Notes: generated by a model not told the origin, from the letters alone. Numbered from the stretch's first letter, positions 52,822-62,027 are shown. The stretch: DNA of 64,000 nt from Aestuariispira ectoiniformans (GCF_025136295.1 NZ_CP062788.1:620001-684000), one strand, 5' to 3'. Made by a program: numbers and translations.

Positions 52822-52853
52822 CTTGCAAGGCTGCGTCAGCCTTCCTATATACC
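52822..52853 (+). promoter_or_regulatory. RpoH (sigma-32) type promoter for dnaK
   Basis: CTTG (52822-52825), an 18-bp spacer, then CCTATATACC (52844-52853) fit the alphaproteobacterial heat-shock consensus CTTG-N18-CYTATNTNNG with only the last base off. It lies 116 bp before the dnaK ATG. No CIRCE element is seen here. Confidence 0.65.
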
Positions 52854-52968
52854 GGGCAGTAAGAGTGAACGGGTTTTTACCAATCCATTGAACCCAACTG
52901 AGGAATCCCGCGCCAAGGTGCTGAAAGGTCAGGCCGATGTGGGGTTTGCTTAAAGAAGTGAGGTATAA

Positions 52969-54894
52969 ATGAGCAAGGTTATCGGTATCGACTTAGGGAC
53001 CACCAACTCCTGCGTCGCTGTCATGGACGGCAGCAACGCGAAGGTGATTGAAAACTCCGAAGGTGTGCGCACCACGCCGTCGATGGTTGCTTTCACGCAG
53101 GATGGCGAACGTCTTGTGGGTCACCCGGCAAAACGCCAGGCAGTGACCAATCCGGACAACACGCTGTATGCCATCAAGCGTTTGATCGGTCGCCGTTTCG
53201 AAGACCCCGAAGTTGCAAAAGATCGTAAAACCGCACCTTTTAACATCATCAAGGCGGATAACGGTGATGCCTGGGTCGAGGCCCATGGCGAAAAATATGC
53301 ACCGGCACAGGTTTCCGCCATGACGCTGCAGAAAATGAAGGAAACCGCAGAAGCCTATCTGGGCGAGCCGGTGACCCAGGCCGTGATTACCGTTCCGGCC
53401 TACTTCAACGACAGCCAGCGTCAGGCCACCAAGGATGCCGGTAAGATCGCCGGTCTGGAAGTCCTGCGTATCATCAACGAGCCGACTGCTGCCGCCCTGG
53501 CCTATGGCCTGGAGAAAAAAGGCACCGGCACGATTGCCGTCTATGACCTTGGTGGTGGTACCTTCGACGTTTCCATCCTGGAAATCGGCGATGGCGTGTT
53601 TGAAGTGAAGTCCACCAACGGTGACACCTTCCTGGGTGGTGAAGACTTTGACCAGGCAATCATCGATTATCTGGCCGACGAGTTCAAAAAAGAGAATGGC
53701 ATCGACCTGCGGTCTGACCGCCTGGCCCTGCAGCGTCTGAAAGAAGCTGCGGAGAAAGCCAAGATCGAGCTGTCCTCCACGACCCAGACGGACGTGAACC
53801 TGCCGTTCATCACGGCGGATGCAAGCGGCCCGAAACATCTGAACGTCAAACTCAGCCGCTCCAAACTGGAAGCGCTGGTGGGCGATCTGATCAAGAGCAC
53901 GATCAAACCCTGCCAGGCAGCCCTGAAGGATGCCGGTCTGAAGGCCTCCGAGATCGACGAAGTGATCCTGGTCGGCGGTATGACCCGTATGCCGAAGGTG
54001 ATCGAGGTTGTTCAGGAATTCTTTGGCCGTGAACCGCATCGCGGTGTGAACCCGGACGAAGTTGTCGCCATCGGTGCGGCGATCCAGGGCGGTGTCCTGC
54101 AGGGTGACGTGAAAGACGTCCTGCTGCTGGATGTGACCCCGCTGTCGCTGGGTATCGAAACCCTGGGCGGTGTCTTCACCCGCCTGATCGACCGCAACAC
54201 CACGATCCCGACCAAGAAGTCCCAGGTATTCTCCACGGCGGAAGACAGCCAGTCTGCCGTGACCATCCGGGTCTTCCAGGGTGAACGTGAAATGGCAGCC
54301 GACAACAAGCTGCTGGGTCAGTTTGACCTGGTCGGTATTCCGCCGGCACCGCGCGGCGTGCCGCAGATCGAAGTTACCTTCGACATCGACGCCAACGGTA
54401 TCGTGCATGTGTCCGCGAAAGATAAAGGCACCGGTAAGGAACAGCAGATCAAGATCCAGGCTTCCGGCGGTCTCAACGACGACGAGATCGACCAGATGGT
54501 CAAGGATGCTGAATCCCATGCCGACGAAGACAAGGTCCGTAAGGAACTGGTCGAGGCCCGCAACCAGGCGGACGGCCTGATCCACACCACTGAAAAGGCC
54601 CTGAAGGATCACGGTGATGCGGTTGACGCCTCTGAAAAGAGCGCGATCGAAAGCAACATCGCGGAACTGAAGGAAGCCATGGAAGCTGACGATCTGGAGA
54701 CCATCAAGGCCAAGACCCAGTCGCTGACCGAAAGCTCCATGAAACTGGGCGAAGCCATGTATAAGGCAGCCCAGGCGGAAGCCGAAGGTGGCGAAGCAGC
54801 GGGCGGTGACGCCGGTGGCGCAGAAGCCAAGGACGAGAATGTTGTCGATGCCGATTTCGAAGAAGTCGACGATGACAAAAAAGACAAGTCCTAA
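52969..54894 (+). CDS. dnaK: Molecular chaperone DnaK (Hsp70)
   Basis: A 641-aa Hsp70. The ATPase domain has [53 protein letters not shown] and [14 protein letters not shown]. The linker is [12 protein letters not shown], followed by the substrate-binding beta domain and the helical lid. The C-terminus ends in the acidic [11 protein letters not shown] tail. It is preceded by an RpoH-type promoter and followed 101 nt later by dnaJ. Confidence 0.98.
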   Translation: MSKVIGIDLGTTNSCVAVMDGSNAKVIENSEGVRTTPSMVAFTQDGERLVGHPAKRQAVTNPDNTLYAIKRLIGRRFEDPEVAKDRKTAPFNIIKADNGDAWVEAHGEKYAPAQVSAMTLQKMKETAEAYLGEPVTQAVITVPAYFNDSQRQATKDAGKIAGLEVLRIINEPTAAALAYGLEKKGTGTIAVYDLGGGTFDVSILEIGDGVFEVKSTNGDTFLGGEDFDQAIIDYLADEFKKENGIDLRSDRLALQRLKEAAEKAKIELSSTTQTDVNLPFITADASGPKHLNVKLSRSKLEALVGDLIKSTIKPCQAALKDAGLKASEIDEVILVGGMTRMPKVIEVVQEFFGREPHRGVNPDEVVAIGAAIQGGVLQGDVKDVLLLDVTPLSLGIETLGGVFTRLIDRNTTIPTKKSQVFSTAEDSQSAVTIRVFQGEREMAADNKLLGQFDLVGIPPAPRGVPQIEVTFDIDANGIVHVSAKDKGTGKEQQIKIQASGGLNDDEIDQMVKDAESHADEDKVRKELVEARNQADGLIHTTEKALKDHGDAVDASEKSAIESNIAELKEAMEADDLETIKAKTQSLTESSMKLGEAMYKAAQAEAEGGEAAGGDAGGAEAKDENVVDADFEEVDDDKKDKS

Positions 54895-54912
54895 GGCTTG
54901 ACCTATGTGGGC

Positions 54913-54955
54913 GGGGCCGAAAAAGCGGAAAGACATATTCCGCGATTTCGGCCCC
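54913..54955 (+). promoter_or_regulatory. Long hairpin between dnaK and dnaJ
   Basis: GGGGCCGAAA pairs with TTTCGGCCCC and GCGGA with TCCGC, interrupted by a short bulge, in the 101-nt intergenic region. No T-tract follows, so it may be an mRNA-stabilising or attenuating structure that sets the dnaK to dnaJ ratio. That role is inferred. Confidence 0.5.
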
Positions 54956-54995
54956 GTATCCTTTGCACAGACAGTAATTATTCGAGGCGCGTCTC

Positions 54996-56147
54996 ATGAG
55001 TAAACGCGACTTTTACGAAGTTCTCGGCGTATCCCGCGAGGCAAATGCGGACGAGCTGAAAAAAGCTTATCGCAAACTCGCCATGCAGCATCACCCGGAC
55101 CGCAACCCGGGCGACCAGGAAGCCGAAGCCAAGTTCAAAGAAGCCAACGAAGCCTATGAGGTCCTCAAGGACCAGGAAAAACGTGCGGCCTATGACCGGT
55201 TCGGCCATGACGCCTTTGCCCAGGGTGGCATGGGTGGCGGCGGTTTCGGTGGCGGCGGCCAGGGTTTTGGCGGTTTCACCGATATCTTCGAAGAAATGTT
55301 CGGCGATTTCATGGGCGGTGGCGGCGGTGGCCGTCGCGGCGGTGGTCAGCAGAACCACGGCGCGGACCTGCGCTATAACCTGGAAATCAGCCTGGAAGAC
55401 GCCTTTCATGGCCGGACTGCGGAAATTCGCGTGCCCACTTCCGTCGGCTGTGACACCTGTCACGGCAGCGGCGCCAAGGAAGGGGCACAGCCGGTCACCT
55501 GCGGCACCTGTAAAGGCTATGGCAAGGTTCGGGTTCAGCAGGGCTTCTTCAGCCTGGAACGCACCTGTCCGAACTGTCAGGGCCAGGGCACCGTCATCGA
55601 CGATCCCTGTGACGACTGTGATGGCAGTGGTCGCGTCCACAAGGAAAAGACCCTGTCGGTCAATATTCCCGAAGGCGTGGATGACGGCACCCGTATCCGG
55701 TTGAGCGGCGAGGGTGAGGCGGGCCTGCGCGGCGCACCGCCGGGGGACCTCTATATTTTCCTGAATATCGCACGTCACCCGATCTTCCAGCGCGAAGGCT
55801 CGCATATCTTCTGCGAAGTGCCGATTGCCATGGCCGATGCGGCGCTTGGCGCGGATATCGAAGTGCCCACCATCGACGGTGGCCGGGCCAAGGTGAAAAT
55901 CCCCGAAGGCACCCAGACCGGACAGCAATTCCGCCTGCGGTCCAAGGGCATGAGCATCCTGCACAGCCAGTCCCGGGGCGACATGTATATCCAGGCGGCG
56001 GTGGAAACCCCGGTCAGCCTGACCAAGCGCCAGAAGGAACTGCTGAAGGAATTCCGCGAGGCCGGTGGCGGGTCCAAGAAACACAGCCCGCAGTCCGAAG
56101 GTTTCTTCTCCAAGGTCAAGGAATTCTGGGAAGACCTGACGGAATAG
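54996..56147 (+). CDS. dnaJ: Molecular chaperone DnaJ (Hsp40)
   Basis: A 383-aa class A J-protein. The J domain (residues 3-70) contains [15 protein letters not shown] with the HPD motif. The Gly/Phe region spans about 75-120. Four CxxCxGxG zinc repeats follow: [24 protein letters not shown] and CDDCDGSG. The C-terminal domains carry [21 protein letters not shown]. It follows dnaK and precedes a strong terminator. Confidence 0.98.
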   Translation: MSKRDFYEVLGVSREANADELKKAYRKLAMQHHPDRNPGDQEAEAKFKEANEAYEVLKDQEKRAAYDRFGHDAFAQGGMGGGGFGGGGQGFGGFTDIFEEMFGDFMGGGGGGRRGGGQQNHGADLRYNLEISLEDAFHGRTAEIRVPTSVGCDTCHGSGAKEGAQPVTCGTCKGYGKVRVQQGFFSLERTCPNCQGQGTVIDDPCDDCDGSGRVHKEKTLSVNIPEGVDDGTRIRLSGEGEAGLRGAPPGDLYIFLNIARHPIFQREGSHIFCEVPIAMADAALGADIEVPTIDGGRAKVKIPEGTQTGQQFRLRSKGMSILHSQSRGDMYIQAAVETPVSLTKRQKELLKEFREAGGGSKKHSPQSEGFFSKVKEFWEDLTE

Positions 56148-56161
56148 CGGTCAATATCTTC

Positions 56162-56198
56162 AAAAAAAGGCTCCTGCCGATTGGTAGGGGCCTTTTTT
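56162..56198 (+). terminator. Rho-independent terminator of dnaKJ
   Basis: A near-perfect inverted repeat AAAAAAGGCTCCT/AGGGGCCTTTTTT beginning 15 nt after the dnaJ stop, ending in a T-tract. Confidence 0.85.
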
Positions 56199-56207
56199 GT
56201 GGGATAA

Positions 56208-56285
56208 CGTCATTCCCGCGAAGGCGGGAATCCATGGATCGGCCAGCACTTACTGAAATAGCCCCCCGCCTTTGCGGGGGTGACG
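56208..56285. repeat. Palindromic repeat of a second type (copy D)
   Basis: A 78-bp element with CGTCA...TGACG ends like copies A-C. It has a different first stem (TTCCCGCGAAGGCGGGAA) and a GCCCCCCGCCTTTGCGGGGG stem near the right end. It lies in the non-coding space between the dnaJ terminator and the LysE gene. Confidence 0.6.
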
Positions 56286-56300
56286 ATTGCAGGATGGATA

Positions 56301-56918
56301 CTACTTCGACACCGCCAGGGCCACACCGGCGCTGAACAGCGCGCTGCCGCTGACCCGGTTCATCCATTTCATGCCCTTGGAGGTGCGGATCAGGCGCGCC
56401 ACCTGCTTGCCTGCCGCCGCATAGAGGCCGAGCGCGAAGAACTCCATGATCAGGAAGACGACGCCCAGCACGAAGAACTGGCTGACGAAGGGCAGGTCGG
56501 GTTTGATAAATTGCGGGAAAAAGGCGGTGAAGATCAGGATTGCCTTGGGATTGCCTGCCGCCACGATGAATTCGGACCGCATCTGCCTGAACAGGGTTGC
56601 CTGTTTGCCGACGGTGGCCTCGTCAACCGCCTCGCTTTTGGCCAGGAAGGTCCGGATGCCCAGATAGGCCAGATAGGCCGCACCGCCCCATTTGATCACC
56701 TGGAAGGCCACTTCGGAGGTTGCCAGCGCCGCGCCCAGGCCGACAGCGGTAATCGCAATCATCAGGGTGAAGGCCAGCAACCGGCCCAGTCCCGCCATCA
56801 GCGCCCGGTTCAATCCATAGCGAGCCCCATGGTTGACCGCCAGCAGGTTGTTGGGGCCCGGCGCCACGGCCAGAACCGCGCCGGCGGGAATAAAAAACAA
56901 CAGCACGTTCCAGTCCAT
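56301..56918 (-). CDS. LysE family amino acid exporter
   Basis: A 205-aa inner-membrane exporter with about six hydrophobic segments. The N-terminus FFIPAGAVLAVAPGPNNLLAVNHGARYGLNRALMAGLGR carries the PGPN signature, followed by IKWGGAAYLAYLGIRTF and EFIVAAGNPKAILIFTAFFPQFI. The substrate (amino acid or homoserine lactone type) cannot be read. The start at 56918 has AGGA nine bases upstream; the frame extends 7 codons further. Confidence 0.92.
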   Translation of the reverse strand: MDWNVLLFFIPAGAVLAVAPGPNNLLAVNHGARYGLNRALMAGLGRLLAFTLMIAITAVGLGAALATSEVAFQVIKWGGAAYLAYLGIRTFLAKSEAVDEATVGKQATLFRQMRSEFIVAAGNPKAILIFTAFFPQFIKPDLPFVSQFFVLGVVFLIMEFFALGLYAAAGKQVARLIRTSKGMKWMNRVSGSALFSAGVALAVSK

Positions 56919-57194
56919 CGGCCTGATCCTCAATGTCATGCGTATCGCCCGCTTTAACGCGGACCGAGAATGCCTTCAAGAGGAGAAATGAATGGGTACA
57001 AGAATTGTGCCGGAGGGGACAAGCTTTGCTCAAGTTCGTCTAACTCACTGGATTATAGCGGCGTCATAAGTCTTTGTTATAGAGTCGAAAATCCGTTTGG
57101 ACTCTTTATGTTCTTTCTGGTATATATGTAGTGGCTGCTAGGTTTATCGACACAACTTCTTGTAAGACCATCGGATCGAGAGGAGGTTTTAGTG
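56919..57194. other. Intergenic region upstream of the nested short ORFs
   Basis: 276 nt, AT-richer than the surroundings in 57040-57170, without a credible long gene. It probably holds the LysE promoter and, near 57120-57170, a promoter for the short ORFs. Confidence 0.3.
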
Positions 57195-57341
57195 ATGGAA
57201 TCTAAGAAAGGAGGTAAGGTGCCATGGCGACCAAATGTCGTCCGACACGGACGAATAAAAAGCCTGGGCCAAAGACCGTTCCTGTCCGCCGACACAGACG
57301 GTCCACGCCCAAGCCAATTCGTAAGAAATGTAGCTAGTTAG
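57195..57341 (+). CDS. 48-aa short ORF, outer of two nested frames
   Basis: ATG at 57195 follows AGGAGG (57181-57186) with an 8-nt spacer. It encodes a basic 48-aa peptide starting MESKKGGKVPWRPNVV and ending VRNVAS. It contains the whole of a second short ORF in another frame, including that ORF's own ribosome site. Either this is the real gene, or it serves to deliver ribosomes to the inner ORF, or both are translated. I do not recognise a homologue. Confidence 0.4.
   Translation: MESKKGGKVPWRPNVVRHGRIKSLGQRPFLSADTDGPRPSQFVRNVAS
57224..57337 (+). CDS. 37-aa highly basic peptide, inner nested frame
   Basis: ATG at 57224 follows a near-perfect AAGGAGGT (57208-57215) with an 8-nt spacer. The product is 37 residues with 14 Lys/Arg and no acidic residue (MATKCRPTRTNKKPGPK..., ending IRKKCS) and six prolines. 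That composition suggests a nucleic-acid-binding or ribosome-associated small protein. It lies 135 nt upstream of dapB and ends before an imperfect hairpin at 57330-57361. No family is recognised. Confidence 0.55.
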   Translation: MATKCRPTRTNKKPGPKTVPVRRHRRSTPKPIRKKCS

Positions 57342-57472
57342 GCTGATGACCTAGCGGCTACCTTATTATTGAACCATGTTCTTTGCAGCTAGTTCAATAT
57401 TAAACAGCACAATAGTTTGAACTGTCGCAGCATTGTGATATTGCAACCCGATAACTTCTACAGGGTGTTGCG

Positions 57473-58288
57473 ATGTCTGAACCGATGAAAATTGCTGTTG
57501 TGGGCTGTGCGGGCCGGATGGGCCGGATGCTGGTGTCGGAAGTGATGAGCCGTGAGGGCTGTGTCCTGTCCGGGGCGACGGGCCGTCCAGGATCGGATTT
57601 TATCGGTATGGATGCGGGCGTTGTCGCGGGCAAGGGTGAAAGCGGCGTGATCATCACGGATGATCCGGCCCCGGTCATAGCAGAGGCGCAGGCCGTGATC
57701 GACTTCACCTCTCCGGATGCAACGGAAGAACATCTGCGCCTTGCCGCCCAGGCTGGTTGCGCCTTTGTCGGCGGCACCACGGGCCTGAACGAGACCCAGA
57801 AGAACGCCATCAATCTGGCCGCCCGTCATGTGCCGGTGGTCTTTGCCGCCAATATGAGCGTCGGTGTCACCCTGCTGGGAGAGCTGACCCGCAAGGTCGC
57901 CAAGGTTCTGGGCGATGATTACGATATCGAAATAGTTGAGATGCACCACCGTCACAAGGTGGATGCGCCCTCCGGCACGGCCTTGTTGCTGGGCCATGCG
58001 GCCGCCGATGGCCGTGGTGTGGATCATGACGAGAAGAAACAGGCCGTGCGTGACGGTCATACCGGCCCGCGCCCGCGTGGGGAAATCGGTTATGCCACCC
58101 TGCGCGGCGGCGATGTGGTGGGCGAGCATACGGTGATCTTCGCCGCCGAAGGCGAGCGGATCGAGCTGACCCATAAGGCCAGCGCACGCCAGGTCTTTGC
58201 CGCAGGAGCCGTTCGGGCCGCCTTGTGGACCAAGGGGCAGCCGGCCGCGGTCTATGACATGACCGATGTATTAGGCCTCAAGGATTGA
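57473..58288 (+). CDS. dapB: 4-hydroxy-tetrahydrodipicolinate reductase
   Basis: A 271-aa NAD(P)H-dependent enzyme of the diaminopimelate/lysine pathway. The Rossmann loop is VVGCAGRMGRMLV, then VIDFTSPDATEEHL, GGTTGLNETQKNAI and ANMSVGVTLLGELT. The catalytic region is IEIVEMHHRHKVDAPSGTALLLGHAAA. The end reads FAAGAVRAALWTKGQPAAVYDMTDVLGL. The length is normal. In many alphaproteobacteria dapB follows dnaK-dnaJ, as here. Confidence 0.97.
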   Translation: MSEPMKIAVVGCAGRMGRMLVSEVMSREGCVLSGATGRPGSDFIGMDAGVVAGKGESGVIITDDPAPVIAEAQAVIDFTSPDATEEHLRLAAQAGCAFVGGTTGLNETQKNAINLAARHVPVVFAANMSVGVTLLGELTRKVAKVLGDDYDIEIVEMHHRHKVDAPSGTALLLGHAAADGRGVDHDEKKQAVRDGHTGPRPRGEIGYATLRGGDVVGEHTVIFAAEGERIELTHKASARQVFAAGAVRAALWTKGQPAAVYDMTDVLGLKD

Positions 58289-58317
58289 TCTTCTACCTAA
58301 CATTTTAGGTGTAGTGA

Positions 58318-58878
58318 CTATTTTTCCTGCTGTCCCTCGCCGGTGATCATGTGGTTCAGGCGTTTGCCGACCTTGCGCAACCTGTCTTCGCCACGGTCGG
58401 GGAACAGCAGCAGATAGCCAATCAAACCGGCATATTCGATTTCGGCCAATTCTGTGGCGGCAGCCTTTTTCATACCCGTTTCCTGCATGTTTAGCTGTGC
58501 CAGATAGTCGACGCGGCGCTTGTCCACAAAGGCAAGCGCCGCCTTGGCATGGGCGTTGACGGCGGCGAAGTTGCGCATGGCCCGCTCAATCGACGGATCA
58601 AGGGCGGCGGCAAGCCGACTGCCTCCCCTGGTATCACGGGTTTTGTTTGTCTGGGCGACGATCCGGTCGGTATTCTCAAAGCGCCAGAACTCCACCAATG
58701 TCCGGCAAAAGCGATCGTGATCCTTGAAATGGTGATAGAAGGACCCGCGCGTCTTGCCTGCCGCCCTGCAGATATTTTCAAGCTGAAGTCCCGCCGGGCC
58801 ATGGGCGGCCAGTTGGACAAGGCCGATGCGCAGCCAGTCGCGCAGGGCCAGTCGTGTCGGTGATGGTTTTTTTCGCAT
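58318..58878 (-). CDS. TetR family transcriptional regulator
   Basis: A 186-aa regulator. The N-terminal helix-turn-helix is RLALRDWLRIGLVQLAAHGPAGLQLENICRAAGKTRGSFYHHFKDHDRF, with a divergent ligand-binding C-terminal domain. The start at 58878 is favoured; the frame is open 50 codons further but that part is not protein-like. Inverted repeats of CATAC/GTATG lie about 80 bp upstream and could be its operator. The rightward acyl-transfer genes begin on the other side of this region. Confidence 0.88.
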   Translation of the reverse strand: MRKKPSPTRLALRDWLRIGLVQLAAHGPAGLQLENICRAAGKTRGSFYHHFKDHDRFCRTLVEFWRFENTDRIVAQTNKTRDTRGGSRLAAALDPSIERAMRNFAAVNAHAKAALAFVDKRRVDYLAQLNMQETGMKKAAATELAEIEYAGLIGYLLLFPDRGEDRLRKVGKRLNHMITGEGQQEK

Positions 58879-58954
58879 GTCGGAGACGAATCCAAAGAGG
58901 TGAAAACGCGGATATAGAGACCCAAAAACCCATGTTTCCGGCTGTGTATAATAA

Positions 58955-58977
58955 CCATACCATACCATTTTGTATGG
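58955..58977. promoter_or_regulatory. Inverted repeats CCATAC...GTATGG upstream of tetR and the MBOAT gene
   Basis: CCATAC occurs twice in tandem and pairs with GTATGG at 58972-58977. It lies in the divergent region between the TetR gene and the MBOAT gene. A TATAAT (58947-58952) lies just before it on the plus strand, though no good -35 is spaced from it. A TetR operator is a reasonable guess. Confidence 0.45.
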
Positions 58978-59132
58978 ATAATCAACAGCCGGAAAATACC
59001 GCATCCCCCGGTCATTTTTGAAAAGCAAGTGACAGGAAAATAATTGTCCACTAACAATAGGGGCGGATTTTGGGGCGACTGGCAGAGGGGAGTCCCGTCG
59101 GCCCTTTGCCGGGTAGCGGGTTATGTAACTGG

Positions 59133-60719
59133 ATGCTCTTTAACTCATATGAGTTCATTGTTTTATTCCTGCCGTTGACCCTGGCAGGATTTTTCCTGTC
59201 CAGCCGCCTGCTCGGGCGGGAGCCGGCTATTATCTGGCTCGTTCTGGCATCGCTTTTTTTCTATGGCTGGTGGAACCCGATCTATCTGGTGTTGATCGTG
59301 CTGTCGATGATGGTCAACTTTGCGTTGGGCACCTTCCTCGGCATGCTGGTCAACCGGTCGCTGTTCAGACGGCGTTTGGTCCTGTCCCTTGGTGTCCTGG
59401 TCAATCTCGGGCTGCTGGGCTATTTCAAATATGCGAATTTCTTTGTTGAAAACCTGAATGCGCTGGCGGACACGGATTACAATCTGGGCGTCATCGTCCT
59501 GCCGCTGGCAATTTCCTTTTTCACCTTCCAGCAGATCGCCTATCTGGCCGATGCCTATCAGGGGGTCACGTCGGAATACAAATTCTCCCACTATGCCTTG
59601 TTTGTGACCTTCTTCCCGCAGTTGATCGCCGGGCCGATCGTCCATCACAAGGAAATGCTGCCGCAGTTCATGAAGGACGAGACGCTGTCGCCGCGCTGGT
59701 CCAATGTGGCGATCGGGGTGACGATCTTTTCCATCGGCCTGTTCAAGAAGGCGGTGCTGGCGGACGGCGTGGCGCAATATGCAACGCCTGTGTTCAGCCG
59801 CGCGCTGATCGGGGAAGATCTGACCTTTTTCGAGGCTTGGGGCGGGGCGCTTTCCTATACCTTCCAGCTTTATTTCGATTTCTCAGGCTATTCCGATATG
59901 GCGATCGGGGCGGCAAGGCTGTTCGGGATCATACTGCCGCTTAATTTCTTCTCGCCCTATAAATCCACCAGCATTGTGGAATTCTGGCGGCGCTGGCATA
60001 TGACCCTGTCGCGCTTCCTGCGCGATTATGTCTATATCCCGCTGGGCGGCAGCCGCTATGGCAGCAAACGCCGTTATGTGAACCTGATGACCACCATGCT
60101 GCTGGGCGGCTTGTGGCATGGGGCAGGCTGGACCTTTGTGGCCTGGGGCGCGCTCCATGGCTTCTATCTGGTGATCAACCACGCCTGGAACTGGTTCTGT
60201 CACCGCATCGGTTTCACCCATCAGCGCGATACCGCCCTGTGGAAAGCAGTGGCCTGGGTGATGACTTTCGTTTCCGTGGTGGTTGGCTGGGTCTTCTTCC
60301 GGGCGGAAAGCTTTGATGCCGCACTTGTCATCCTGAAAGGCATGGCGGGCGTGAATGGCATCGCGCTGCCCAATGCGCTGGCCGTGCGGCTGGGCGGTGC
60401 CTGGGCGATGCTGCAGTCCGTCGGCGTTGACAGTTATCTGGGCGGCGGCAGTGTCTTTATCTGGACCTATCTCTGGGTGGGTCTGTTGGGCCTGCTGGCG
60501 CTGATCGCGCCAAACACTCATCAGTTCATGCGTGATTTCAACCCGACCTATGATGCCTATGGCAGCAAGCCGCAGGACAGTGTGCAGCCCGCCGCGCGCC
60601 TGTCGGGCCGTGTGCTCTGGCGGCCCAGTGTCGGCTGGATGCTGGGCACGGCCATTCTTTCAACCCTGGGCTTCCTGGCGCTGACCAGCGTGTCCGAATT
60701 CCTCTATTTCCAGTTCTGA
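59133..60719 (+). CDS. MBOAT family O-acyltransferase (AlgI-like)
   Basis: A 528-aa polytopic membrane protein. Conserved features include MLFNSYEFIVLFLPLTL, FFYGWWNPIYLVLI, YFKYANFFVENLN, PLAISFFTFQQIAYLAD, FFPQLIAGPIVHHKEMLPQF, FDFSGYSDMAIGAARLFGI and the putative active-site histidine in LLGGLWHGAGWTFVAWG. Proteins of this type move an acyl group across the membrane for O-acetylation of exopolysaccharides. The start at 59133 gives the family N-terminus. It overlaps functionally with the next gene, which begins 7 nt later. Confidence 0.92.
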   Translation: MLFNSYEFIVLFLPLTLAGFFLSSRLLGREPAIIWLVLASLFFYGWWNPIYLVLIVLSMMVNFALGTFLGMLVNRSLFRRRLVLSLGVLVNLGLLGYFKYANFFVENLNALADTDYNLGVIVLPLAISFFTFQQIAYLADAYQGVTSEYKFSHYALFVTFFPQLIAGPIVHHKEMLPQFMKDETLSPRWSNVAIGVTIFSIGLFKKAVLADGVAQYATPVFSRALIGEDLTFFEAWGGALSYTFQLYFDFSGYSDMAIGAARLFGIILPLNFFSPYKSTSIVEFWRRWHMTLSRFLRDYVYIPLGGSRYGSKRRYVNLMTTMLLGGLWHGAGWTFVAWGALHGFYLVINHAWNWFCHRIGFTHQRDTALWKAVAWVMTFVSVVVGWVFFRAESFDAALVILKGMAGVNGIALPNALAVRLGGAWAMLQSVGVDSYLGGGSVFIWTYLWVGLLGLLALIAPNTHQFMRDFNPTYDAYGSKPQDSVQPAARLSGRVLWRPSVGWMLGTAILSTLGFLALTSVSEFLYFQF

Positions 60720-60726
60720 GGTGGGC

Positions 60727-62007
60727 ATGCGGGACAAGACATTCGCCATTGGCTGGTTCGTAACCTTTCTGCTGGGGCTGATCCTGGCGGGGGCGGCGAA
60801 TTATGTCATCGACCCCTACGGCATGTTCGAAGTGAAGCGTATCGAGGGGCTGAACGAAATCAAACCGGCGGCGGCGACCCGGGTGACGACCGCCAAGGTC
60901 TATCAGGTGCTGAAGGCCCATCCGCGTTCGCTGATCGTGGGGAACTCCCGCCCCGAACTGGGCCTGAACCCGCAAAATGCCTGCTGGGAGGCCTATGAGC
61001 AGCCGGTCTATAATACCTCCCTGCCGGGGCAGAGCTTTTACCGTCAGGTCCGCTATGCACAGCACGCCATGGCGACCGGCGATGTGGGCACGGTCCTGCT
61101 GGGCCTGGATATCCTGGATTTTCTGGTGGACCGCAACCGGCCCGAACGGATCGGGCCGGGATGGCCCAATCCAAAGCAGGAGACCCGCTCCTGGCTGGTG
61201 CAGCCCGACGGGCAGGCCGATCCGGGTTTCCTCTGGGACCGTCTGGACGACGGATTCCGGGCGGTGATGTCGGTGCAGGCCCTGGCGGACAGTGCCTATA
61301 CGGTGATGAGCCAGGGCAACCCGGATGTCTCCACCCGCACCGCCCTTGGCTTCAACCCCGGTGAACGCACCTATGGCGCGATCATCCGCAATGAAGGGGT
61401 GAAGGTGCTGTTCCAGGAGAAAAACAAGTCAATTGCCGCACGGCTTACCGGGCAGGACCTGTCGGTGCGCACGCCCGGTGGCAAGCTGTCGCCCACCTTT
61501 GCGGTGCTGGAAGGCTTTTTGAATTATGCGCGGGTCAAAGGGGTCAGGGTCATACCCTTTATTAACCCCTATCACGCGGAATATATGCTGCTGCTGGACC
61601 GGGCCGGGCTGTGGGGTGATTTCGACGAATGGCGCCGCGAGGTCACCAGGATTGTCGAACAGACCGGCGATGGTCCGCTCTGGGATTTCAACGGTTTCAA
61701 CGGCTATACAACCGAAGGCGTGGATACGGTTGCAGCCAAAGGCGAGGCGCTCGCCTGGTTCTGGGAACCTTCCCACTACCGGCAGGAACTGGGCGACATC
61801 ATGTTGAGCCGCATGCTCGACCGGCACTGTGACAGCAAGGAACTGAACGAGGACTTCGGCGTCCAGGTCACCCAGAAGACCATTGATGACCGGCTCGAAG
61901 ACCTGGCGCTGCAACGCGATCTTTACATGCTCGCCAATCCCAATGACGTGCTGCGGCTGTCGAAACTGGTCAAACGCCAGGAGGAAATATCGTTGGCGAC
62001 GCAATAG
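60727..62007 (+). CDS. SGNH-like membrane-anchored protein paired with the MBOAT gene
   Basis: A 426-aa protein with one N-terminal membrane helix (FAIGWFVTFLLGLILAGAANYVI) and the rest presumably periplasmic. SLIVGNSRPELGLNP near residue 77 resembles an SGNH block I in which the usual GDS is GNS. Later segments IPFINPYHAEYMLLL and DFNGFNGYTTEGV and the WEPSHYRQELGD motif fit the Asp/His end of such domains. A GTG six bases earlier is an alternative start. The pairing with an AlgI-like gene suggests that it finishes acyl transfer, as AlgJ/AlgX or PatB do, though the acceptor is unknown. Confidence 0.82.
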   Translation: MRDKTFAIGWFVTFLLGLILAGAANYVIDPYGMFEVKRIEGLNEIKPAAATRVTTAKVYQVLKAHPRSLIVGNSRPELGLNPQNACWEAYEQPVYNTSLPGQSFYRQVRYAQHAMATGDVGTVLLGLDILDFLVDRNRPERIGPGWPNPKQETRSWLVQPDGQADPGFLWDRLDDGFRAVMSVQALADSAYTVMSQGNPDVSTRTALGFNPGERTYGAIIRNEGVKVLFQEKNKSIAARLTGQDLSVRTPGGKLSPTFAVLEGFLNYARVKGVRVIPFINPYHAEYMLLLDRAGLWGDFDEWRREVTRIVEQTGDGPLWDFNGFNGYTTEGVDTVAAKGEALAWFWEPSHYRQELGDIMLSRMLDRHCDSKELNEDFGVQVTQKTIDDRLEDLALQRDLYMLANPNDVLRLSKLVKRQEEISLATQ

Positions 62008-62027
62008 CGATCAATTTGGCAGGATGC

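Noticed and set aside
51215-54936. Two long minus-strand frames opposite the GGDEF gene and dnaK
   Set aside because: Both oppose genes with unambiguous domain motifs and have no protein-like features of their own.
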